Shown: piece by piece, positions 56,280 to 64,000 of the stretch
How the letters are laid out: each line of letters opens with the position of its first letter
Numbering within the stretch: the stretch's first letter is position 1
Assembly (NCBI RefSeq): GCF_027580225.2
Contig: NC_073352.2
Coordinates: 1,676,501-1,740,500, forward strand
Length of the DNA: 64,000 nt
Direction: 5' to 3'
Source of the DNA: Misgurnus anguillicaudatus
Lineage: Eukaryota; Chordata; Actinopteri; Cypriniformes; Cobitidae
Notes under the pieces: generated by a model
What the model was told of the DNA's origin: nothing
The model's database searches: none
What the model saw: only the letters and a program-made list of their open reading frames with translations
Translations under genes and position numbers: made by a program

Positions 56280-57117
56280 TCCATCACTGCTTGCAGTTTT
56301 AATTAACTTTCGTATCCTTCATGGCAACTTTGAGTAATGCTGCACTGCTGTATCTTTAAAGTGTGTACTGTAATATGATTCCTTGTTTACATGCTTATTT
56401 ACAAACGAGTAAGTGTGATCACGTAATGGCGGATTTCATTGTTACATGCTGTACAGTGTTCGACGCAGTTATTCACTTTCGTGTCCTTCATGACAACTTT
56501 GAGTAATGCTGCACTGGGGGATCTGCTTTAATATGATATTGTTTACATACAACACATTCCATACATTGCGCTTTACACGCGACACCGTTTTATTATGAGC
56601 TCCGCGTTGTTTACACGGAGACGCGTACATCCATTTGCGATGTGTTTTTAAAGTTCATACTCGCTTACAGAAACGCGTTTAAAACAGAAGCTAGACAATA
56701 AGGGGATGGGAATCTGAAAACAGTTTATGATAGTTTATCTAAATGTAGTGCTATTATTTACCCATCATTTATGTATGTAAGGGTATTTCTGTGGACAATT
56801 TATGCTGCCAGCTGTTCATAACTTTCTTACAGGTCTGGATCCCTCTCATCAGTACAAAACTATGAAGTTGAAAAACATATTCACACTCTTTGGACATAAA
56901 GTTATATGGTAACATGAGCCACATGAAGTTTACAGCTCTGTTGTTTATCAGTTTCTTATACAAGTTAAGATTTTTAAATAGGGTTCGTTTCCAAATAAAC
57001 TGATAATGTCCTACTAACCTTCATTTCAATTTTGATTATATTGTTAACTTCTTAATAAACCTCAAACAAACATGCACATTTGTCCTCACATTCTTTACTG
57101 TAGTTCCCTCCTGCCTC
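56280..57117. other. Right part of the putative piggyBac-like host
   Basis: Contains an imperfect direct duplication: GGCGGATTTCATTG...CAGTTATT and CTTTCGTATCCTTCATGG...GCTGCACTG occur at 37132-37182 plus 56306-56345, and again as one block at 56426-56510. No gene seen in the rest. Confidence 0.6.
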
Positions 57118-57574
57118 ATTATGCAGCTCATTATGCGAGCCTTTGTTTGCTAGCTGTCAATCAATCCTTCTCGCATACGGCCACTCTGAACAAAAAGTGT
57201 CTTACAATTTCTAAATCAATATATTGGTTTAGGTGAATCAGTAGGCAGGATGATTTTCACATCATTTTAAAGAAAAAACTCTAAACTACTAGATTCTGTT
57301 TAGGAAAGTCTTGTTAAAACATGTTTAGTATGGGTTTTGTGAACTTATATCAGTGACTTAAAATTTTAGCTTTTTAAAAAACCACGCATAAACTTTTCTC
57401 TCAAAAATACAAACATGTACATGTAGCTCATATAATATTTTAGCCCAGTTTGTGCTGAACACAGTGGTATGAGACACTTGCCATTATTATGTTTTAAAGC
57501 AACTAAAAAAAGACCAAATGTAAGAGCATGTCAGAACCTCTGACAGTGTCCCAAAATGGTCGGACCCCAGAGGG
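57118..57574 (-). repeat. piggyBac-like terminal region
   Basis: Read on the minus strand from TTAA/CCCTCTGGGGTCC, this is homologous over about 450 bases to 61987-62470 (for example TTTATGCGTGGTTTTT, AAAATGATGTGAAAATCATC, CGCATAATGAGCTGCATAAT). Two copies of the same end support a genuine repeat family. Confidence 0.82.
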
Positions 57575-57699
57575 TTAATTCTCTCAGTTTTTGCCATTAG
57601 GCTACGGAAGCGCTTACAAGATGGCAGCAGGGTAAAAAGACAGTTAATGGGGTGGTTAGAGTCCTTAATGATTTTAACATCTCTATTTTTGCAGTGTTT

Positions 57700-57909
57700 G
57701 TGTTAGAGGCCAAGCAGAGGGGGTAGAGTAAGTTTATCTACCTTATTCAAGTATGCAATCTCATTGTTGTTGGAAATATGGCCCAGAACCACAGTATCAT
57801 CAGCAAATTTTACAATAGATGTGGAGCTGTGAGAAGGACCGTAGTCTTGTGTGTAAAGATAGTAGAGCAGGGGGCCCAGGACACAGCCCTCTGGAGATCC
57901 GACACTCAA
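57700..57909 (-). pseudogene. Non-LTR reverse transcriptase fragment
   Basis: About 60 residues on the minus strand: SPEGCVLGPLLYYLYTQDYG followed by SIVKFADDTVVLG, the catalytic RT block with the FADD aspartates. The flanks do not continue the domain. The LINE clade was not determined; the sequence type is common in fish. Confidence 0.78.
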
Positions 57910-58147
57910 TGTCTACGTTCAGACTGCAGGCAAAATCAATTTTTTGCTCATATGTGACCCATGTCTCTTTGCATGACAATGTGAACAGCACAAACCACAT
58001 GGAATCTGATCTTTTCTATTCTGATTTGAGCCACTTCCAAATGTGGTTTGATACAGGTCAGATGTTTTGCAATGCAACATCAGTCTGAACAGTCATACTG
58101 GAATTGATGTGATTCCTTTATGCAAATTCATGCAGTCTTTTTTAGAT

Positions 58148-58343
58148 CTGGGATGGGCAACTTCAGTCCTGGAGGGCCAGTGTCCTGCAGAGTTTAGCTC
58201 CAACTTGCCTTAGCACACCTACCAGAAAAGTTTCTAGTATGCCTAGTAAGACCTTAATTGCCTGCTTCATGTGTGTTTAATTATGGTTGGAGCCGAGACT
58301 CTGTAGGACACCGGCCCTCCAGGACCGAAGTTGCCCATCCCTT
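58148..58343. mobile_element. hAT-type MITE with 8-bp target duplication
   Basis: Inverted ends CTGGGATGGGCAACTTCAGT and (reverse-complemented) AAGGGATGGGCAACTTCGGT continue inward for about 50 bases as an imperfect hairpin. TTTTAGAT flanks both sides (58140-58147 and 58344-58351). An 8-bp duplication is the hAT hallmark, and this GGGCAAC...TCCTGGAGGGCC sequence is a widespread fish repeat type. Confidence 0.88.
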
Positions 58344-58417
58344 TTTTAGATTGATGTGCATCACAATTGCGAAATTTTTTTTTGTTGCAAAATGCCACAG
58401 AAAATTGACAGTGTCTA

Positions 58418-58534
58418 AGTGTGTGTGTGTGCGAATGTGCGTGTGTGTGTGAGTGAGAGAGAGCATGTGTGCACGTGAGAGAATGTGTGTGAGAGGCAGA
58501 GAGAGAGCATGTGTGCGTGTCTGTGTTTGTGCGC

Positions 58535-58565
<31 letters not shown>

Positions 58566-58740
58566 TGTACATGTGCGTGCATTAGGCTACACACATCTTT
58601 TTTCTGTCATGCGTGTGTGTGGGTTTGTGTGTGGGTTTGTATGTGTGTGTGTGAGAGAAAAAAGAGTGTGTGTGAAAGAGTGTGCGAAGGAGAGAAAAAG
58701 AGCATGTGTGTGTGTGTGTGTGTGTGTGTGTTTGTGAGTG
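58418..58740. repeat. Compound GT/GA microsatellite
   Basis: Alternating runs of GTGTGT and GAGAGA with scattered interruptions, in two blocks separated by unique sequence near 58570-58608. Frames through it are artefacts. Confidence 0.95.
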
Positions 58741-58760
58741 TACATGTGCGTGCATTAGGT

Positions 58761-59227
58761 CACACCCCTTTATATCTTATTTTCTGAATTTGTGACTGAT
58801 TTTATTTGCCAAATTCCATACAAATGCTCTCTGTGGCTGTCCTACCTGTGTGTGTTTGTATGTGTTTGTGTGAGCATGTGTTTTTTCCATTGCATTTGTG
58901 CACAAGAACCAAACCTTCATTTCTGTGTCAAAATATTCAGATTTATGCTGGATTTATTGATATTTATTTTTTGACAAATGGAAAATTTTAAAATTTTGCA
59001 TTTCCCATTCACTTTCAATTGGGGTCATATTGACCAGAAGGGACAGATTAATGAATTTTTTTTACATACCTTTAGAACATCGGAAACAAGCCCAGTTTTT
59101 TTTGTGTATGTAAAGATAGATTATTTAGGAAAAGTCACAAAGTTTTATATCTCTGAGATGAAGGGAACCTTTTTTTTTAAACTTATGAAATGTCGTTTGG
59201 GGTCATATAGACCAAAATCAAGGGACC
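58761..59227. other. No feature seen
   Basis: T-rich sequence with a few short frames. GGGGTCATAT followed by GACCA recurs at about 59023 and 59201, a weak repeat. Confidence 0.4.
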
Positions 59228-59467
59228 TCAAAGGGATATGGTACCTCGGTTAAACTCCCTTAAGCCTGTCCCATCCACGACACTGATTGGTTTCATGTCC
59301 TTACAAATGAACGGAATTAATTTCTCCGTTATGGCCTCTTGTCGTGTTGCAGACAAAGAGCTTGTGGCGGGCGATGCAAAGTAAGTGTCAAGACGTGACT
59401 GTTTGGCTGGAGTTCCACACATTGTGGTCTCATACACACTGCAAACTTTCAGGAGTGACAACCGCAT
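59228..59467 (-). pseudogene. hAT transposase fragment
   Basis: A 79-codon minus-strand frame containing TPAKQSRLDTYFASPATSSL and EKLIPFICKDMKPISVVDGT. The last block (a KDM.PISVVDGTG segment) is the conserved stretch following the BED finger in hAT/ZBED-type transposases. It ends abruptly in unrelated residues. A TIR-like run GGGCTGTCAACGAATATTC (minus strand, about 60986) may be the 5' end of the same element. Confidence 0.7.
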
Positions 59468-59513
59468 TTAAATGCGAAAATGTGATGATTGACACAAAGA
59501 TAACCATAGCAAC

Positions 59514-59846
59514 TAGGGCTGTGCAAAAAACTGCGATTCTCATGCGTGTGTGTTTTCAGTAAAGCCGGTTCCGTGATTACAAGTAAATCGCCATCAGCTG
59601 CTTTCAGATGGAGCGGCATTTACTTTACAGAACCGTAGTTCTCAGAGAAGCTAGATCGTGTTCATAATCAAGGAAATCTACTCGGATAATCTATGCAATT
59701 TTGCCTAGCTTCTCTGTGAACTACGGCTCTGTGTAGTAAATGCCGCTCCATCTGAAGGCAGCTGATGGCGATCCACTTCCAATCAAGGAACCGGCTCCAC
59801 CGATGAAACACGCATGAGAATTGTAGACGATTTTTGCACAGCACTA
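59514..59846. mobile_element. hAT-type foldback MITE, 8-bp target duplication
   Basis: Ends TAGGGCTGTGCAAAAA and (reverse-complemented) TAGTGCTGTGCAAAAA. Arms of about 130 bases pair imperfectly, sharing ATTCTCATGCGTGT, TCGCCATCAGCTGC and AGATGGAGCGGCATTTACT. ATAGCAAC flanks both sides (59506-59513 and 59847-59854). Confidence 0.9.
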
Positions 59847-59854
59847 ATAGCAAC

Positions 59855-61486
59855 ATTCTGCCATCTCGCGTGCTGATTTATCACTCACAGCTTTGACCAA
59901 AATAATTTAACAGCATTATGTTTTGCTAAAAACTCTGTCTTGGCGTTGTGTATTGTACGCATTTGTGAGGCTGCGCGTGCTCTTGCAGGATTGCCAGGTC
60001 CTCTTCTTTTTTTACGCACATACCATTTTTGCGCTTAACCGTTTATGGCTTTTGGCTCATGAAGCAATCAAGTTTTTGGTGCTATTAAAATGTGAAGGTG
60101 CCGGTCCCAATATTTTGATTTCTGAGGTAAAGCATTTGGATTTATTTCGGTTTATTATTAGATTTTTCTTGTTTGCTGTCTTTTAATGCAAGATCTGACA
60201 ACACTGAGCAAATGCTTGTGCCTCTGTAATTTTCTGTACCGCACATACAGAAGACTTTTTCCCCTTCTAGGAATTTATTTTTTCAGAAGAAAGACCTGTC
60301 ATGCCCATGATGCACATTTAAACAGTTTATTAACTACTAGTTCTTCAGTTCGGTTATGTAGGCTACACGCTATGCAAAGTTTCTGGAAACGCGGTTGTCA
60401 CTACCTGCATTTTGCGGGAGTTAATGTGGTTGTAGAATGGAATTGTCAGTCCCGTAAATTACTGAACTGTGTGTGTACAGAACAGGATTAAGCATTAAAA
60501 GTTGAAGTGACAAACAAATTAATATGCAGTGTGTACAGAATGCCATGCTCATTTGGGTGCATATTTTTGAGATGAGACATCATGTTGCTAGTGGTCTAAT
60601 GGTATGCTAACTGTAACAACTTTATCTCGCGGCTCAACAATTTTACCTCCTACCGACCAAAATTCAAAGGTCTTCCAGACATGGCTTTTTTGATTTTGGG
60701 GGGTGGGGGTGGGGGGTGGGGGGGTTAAAATCACTTTCTCTGCTGCGGTCGACTTTCTGCCATCTTCCACGAAAGAAGCGTTAACCTTTAACAGTGATGC
60801 TGTCAGACAGTGTGAATACTGTGACCTGTCCCTGAACCAGGCGCACTAGCGCGCTCACTCACAAAGCAGACAGCCACGCCTCTACTACCGCCTCTACTAA
60901 AGTCTCCCCCCAAAATTTACTCGAATATTAATTTTCACCTCTGAAATTTGAATATATATTCGAATTTAGAATATTCGTTGACAGCCCGAGATGGGGCTGA
61001 GCTTTTTTGCTCAAAACGGCCACTGCTCTTAATGTGGTGAAGAAAAGTGGGCCACATGGCAGCCAATGAAAAGTATATTTTAGATTTTTATGGATTAAAA
61101 TAAAATTTTGAAAAGTCTTTTTCCATCTTAATTGCATGTGATGGGGTTGAGTTGTTAAGCTTGACAGTACCCTCTGTGACTATATTACACCTCAAAAAAT
61201 GAATAAAAAGTGTGATATGACTCACCATCTTTTGCACCTTGCTGTTAAAGAGAGCTGAAAGATGCAACTTCCTGTTAATGATGTCACATAATGGTGGAGT
61301 CTAAATTATTATGGCCGGAGAATGGTTGGCCTGACGGGGTTGAGTTCAGACTGAGGGACGTAACTTTTTAAGTTGTTTTTTTATCACATATAAAAAAACA
61401 CAAACAAATACTTCCACTATTGCAGAAATTATAGACACTGTGCACATTTTATTAATTATTTTCCAAGTACAAATTCAGCGAAGAAC
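59855..61486. other. Unassigned, with hAT-like end and G-rich run
   Basis: No intact gene. A G-rich run at about 60698-60725 has several GGGG tracts. At 60920-60990 AT-rich ATTCGAAT words and CAACGAATATTC mark a hAT-like terminus reading leftward. The rest is AT-rich and unremarkable. Confidence 0.4.
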
Positions 61487-61930
61487 GTCTCGCTTACGTA
61501 TGTATCCCACGTTCCCTGAAGGAAGGGAACGGAGACGTCACGTTGTGACCGACGAATTGGGAGCTCGCTTAGAGAGACCAATCTGCTTCATTTACTACTA
61601 AAACGCTAATGAACTTGGCATTGAGATATTTGCATAATGCTGGTGCCGCCCCGCCAGGTGCGTATATAAGCAGCAGGTGCAAATAAGGAAATTAGCTTCA
61701 TTTCGCTGAGAAAGCCGGAAAGTGTGACCAGCCGTAAACAACAGGGAGCAGCCCTGTGGCGACGGGACGTGACGTCTCCGTTCCCTTCCTTCAGGGAACG
61801 TGGGTTACATACGTAACCGAGACGTCCCCTTTCAGTCGGTCACTACGACGTCACCGACAAATTGGGAATCCCTACCAAAACGCCACTGAGGGCTGACCTC
61901 TTCCAGTGTCTGCATAAAGCCCTCCGGTTC
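61487..61930 (-). mobile_element. DIRS 3'-terminal fragment
   Basis: The reverse complement of the internal complementary region plus right inverted repeat of the DIRS element at 16.7-22.8 kb (equivalent to about 22370-22817). It includes GGAACGGAGACGTCACG, CGACGAATTGGGA, AATGAACTTGGCAT and the junction GAGACGT..CCCTTTCAGTCGG. It ends at AAC (61484-61486), the GTT terminus inverted. All coding sequence is absent. Confidence 0.88.
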
Positions 61931-61986
61931 CACTTAAGGAGAATTAGGTTTTAAGGCAGAAGGCCGGGCACTAGATGTTTCTTTAA

Positions 61987-62545
61987 CCCTCTGGGGTCTA
62001 AGGGGTTTTTAGGGCCCTGGGGAAGTTTTGACATGCACTGACATTTGTGCTTTTTCAGTTGCTTAAAAACATATATATGGCAAAAGTCTCATAACACTGA
62101 GTTCAGCACAAACTGGGCTACAATATTATATGATCAACATGTATGTACATATTTGTATTTTTGAGAGAAAAATGTTTATGCGTGGTTTTTGAAAAAGCTA
62201 CATTTTTAAGTCACTGATACAAGTCCACAAAACTCATTCTAAACATGTTTTCCCAAGACTTTCCAAAACAGGATCTAGTAGTCTAGAGTTTTTTCTTCAA
62301 AATGATGTGAAAATCATCTGGCCTGCTCATTTACATGAAACAATATATTGATTTACAATTTCTAAGACACATTTGCTTGGGAAAGGCCGTATGCGTGGAG
62401 GCGTGAAAGCTCCTGAATAATCAGTGATTGACAGCTGAGGAACAAAACAGTCGCATAATGAGCTGCATAATGAGCCACATAATGAGGCTTGTAGGAATGT
62501 TCAACAGGAATGTAACTTTCCCTGTAGTAAAACCATGATAAGGTG
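61987..62545 (+). mobile_element. piggyBac-like terminus after TTAA
   Basis: TTAA (61983-61986) followed by CCCTCTGGGGTCTAAGGGG, homologous to the inverted end at 57574-57118. Homology fades after about 62480. No matching opposite end is seen before 64000. Confidence 0.75.
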
Positions 62546-62566
62546 TACTTGGGAATTTATAACAAA

Positions 62567-62659
<93 letters not shown>

Positions 62660-62888
62660 GTGTGTATATATAGAAATATTTTCTATTAATTTCACCAGTA
62701 TACCTAAAACCATAGTAATCATAGTAAAGGTACTGTTACCATGATAAGGTTTACTTAGGAATTTATACCAAAAAAATTATATATATAATGTGTGTATATA
62801 TAGAAATATATATAAATATTTTCTATTAATTTCACAAGTAGCCTATACCTTTAAAAACCATAGTAATCATAGTAAAGGTACTGTTTGG
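62531..62888. repeat. Imperfect direct duplication with (AT)n
   Basis: ACCATGATAAGGT...ATTTATA begins at 62531 and 62739, and ACCATAGTAATCATAGTAAA ends each copy (62709 and 62859). The first copy contains a pure AT dinucleotide run at about 62573-62656, which accounts for its greater length. Confidence 0.92.
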
Positions 62889-63582
62889 CCATCGTAAAAA
62901 TTAAGACAGGGTTAGTATTTGGTTTGCCAGCGAGAGGTTTACTTTTGTGCAGTAAACAACTCTAAAGAAGAACTGCCTATCGTTGTCTGGAGTCTTATTT
63001 GTGTTTTAGTAATCATTATAGTGGAAACACACACAACAAGGGACAAGCGTGACAAACTTGTTTGTTTACATCCGCCGCTGCCATTACTCCCTCACGTGTT
63101 GATCATGAAAGCAGTAATGCGAGTGATCCTGTGTTTAATAAACTTGCTGTGCGGAGATTTAACCTTAGACGCAAGTAAATAAGGATTGTACTGTTTGCAA
63201 TTACGTATTTTATACGAATACCAAAAACCGCGTAGATTTCCTGACTCGTGTGTTTGTGTATGTGCGTTTCCCCTCGCGTGAAATGTTTGACGGAAGAAGA
63301 AAGAAACACTCGCGTCTGGAGATATTGACACACATACGCAAGTAAATAAGGATTTAGATGTCATGTTTTGGTGCATTCGGATGAAACAAGGAATGTAGAG
63401 ACTGGATTGTGGATTGCGTATCCATTGACTGCAGGAGGCACAAGTTATGCATATGGATGTTTCTGCTCATTCACTTCAATGGCACGGGGGTGTGGCGATC
63501 TCATCTCATTATATATAATCAGGTAACATTAGAGAGACGGTCTCTCTCCTACTTCTCATACAGTTTACACCGAATGACCAGT
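62889..63582. other. Mostly unassigned; candidate leader exon inside
   Basis: A possible first exon lies at 63105-63174 (plus): ATG, then MKAVMRVILCLINLLCGDLT and LDA, ending in phase 1 at GTAAAT. An 18-bp direct repeat CGCAAGTAAATAAGGATT occurs at 63170 and 63337. No downstream exon was identified. Confidence 0.3.
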
Positions 63583-63722
63583 GTTGGGTAAGTTACTTAA
63601 AAGTAATCCACTACAAATTACTAATTACTACTTTAAAATTGTAATCTGATTACATTACTGATTACTACATGCAAAAGTAATCTAATTACTAATACTTTAC
63701 TTTTAAGTTACTTTGACAACAC
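63583..63722. repeat. Dispersed AT-rich fish repeat (AGTGTTGGGTAAGTTAC type)
   Basis: AGTGTTGGGTAAGTTACTTA, then AAAAGTAATCCACTACAAAT and repeated TAATTACT/GTAATC words, ending TTTTAAGTTACTTTGACAAC. This self-similar TAACTTACTTTT sequence is a dispersed repeat type familiar from fish genomes, probably a DNA-transposon derivative. Confidence 0.6.
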
Positions 63723-64000
63723 CAAATGTAAAAAAGCTACAAAGTGAAATTGTCAGAAACAAGGACGGATGAACGCAAACGCAGGCGATGACGGGGGTGA
63801 ACTGAAAACACTTTATTATAACACAGTCTAAACAAGAGCCCACGTGGGGACAGAACAAACACGGAATCCTGACAGATGACTTAAACTAGACTTGACTATG
63901 ATTCTAACACTAGACAGAATCACACAGTAACAGTACAAAATGAACGAGCACAGGACTAAGAACACAATGGCATTAAATATGAAAAACTAAACAGGATAAG
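63723..64000. other. Unassigned to the window end
   Basis: Contains AAAACACTTTATTATAACAC, a T/A-rich end-like motif on the minus strand, and AACAGTACAAAATGAACG. It looks like the edge of another dispersed repeat that runs beyond the window. Confidence 0.35.

Larger units (their letters stand above)
34957..57574. mobile_element. Putative piggyBac-like element split by nested insertions
   Basis: TTAA at 34953-34956 followed by CCCCCAGGGGTCC, and TTAA at 57575-57578 preceded by GGACCCCAGAGGG, form a matching pair of inverted ends. Between them are two DNA elements and a LINE stack. The sequence before the larger insert (...CAGTTATT, 37182) and after it (ACTTTCGTATCC, about 56306) occurs contiguously at 56465-56490, which supports one continuous host. 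The element's own DNA would be about 2.2 kb at the left plus insert remnants and 1.3 kb at the right. An ATG near 35621 followed by EDAMEKDIFLKKL and GTAAGT could be a first exon. No transposase core was seen. Confidence 0.5.

Overview
The window looks like a repeat-rich stretch of a teleost fish nuclear genome, probably cyprinid-like. That is inferred from the transposon types (L2-clade LINEs whose ORF1 carries a lipase-like esterase domain, DIRS-type tyrosine-recombinase retroelements ending in GTT, TTAA-flanked piggyBac-like elements, hAT MITEs, a Gypsy element) and from the absence of prokaryotic gene organisation. Almost all of the sequence is transposon. The only convincing host gene is the 3' end of a coiled-coil protein gene on the minus strand at 31.4-31.8 kb.

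Region 1 (about 3.2-27.5 kb) is one Gypsy LTR retrotransposon opened by four independent insertions. In order it holds the 5' LTR, primer site, gag and protease; a TTAA-flanked insert (5831-7522); the first part of RT; a 7.9-kb retrovirus-like LTR element with seemingly identical LTRs and no coding capacity (8382-16326); the rest of RT; a DIRS-type element (16737-22817) that itself holds a perfect-palindrome MITE; a short linker; a second TTAA-flanked insert (22930-25003); then RNase H, integrase and a truncated 3' LTR. At each of the four junctions, removing the insert and one copy of its target duplication brings the Gypsy reading frame back together, which fixes the boundaries to within a few bases.

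Region 2 (27.5-34.9 kb) is mostly AT-rich sequence I cannot assign. It contains the two host-gene exons, a decayed L2-type LINE fragment and a minus-strand DIRS RT fragment.

Region 3 (about 35-57.6 kb) is a second nested stack. Two facing piggyBac-like ends (34957 and 57574) appear to enclose two DNA elements carrying minisatellites. The larger one (37183-56279) was entered by a defective L2 LINE (37544-43446) and by a minus-strand LINE of another type (43875-54493, 14-bp target duplication). The minus-strand LINE was in turn entered by a TIR transposon (45174-46866) and by a second L2 copy (48123-54228) whose two ORFs are both uninterrupted.

Region 4 (57.6-64 kb) holds fragments: an RT piece, two hAT MITEs with 8-bp target duplications, a hAT transposase scrap, a DIRS 3' end, another piggyBac-like terminus, microsatellites and a short candidate leader exon. 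No tRNA, rRNA or CRISPR array was seen. Many boundaries rest on reading by eye and are marked accordingly.
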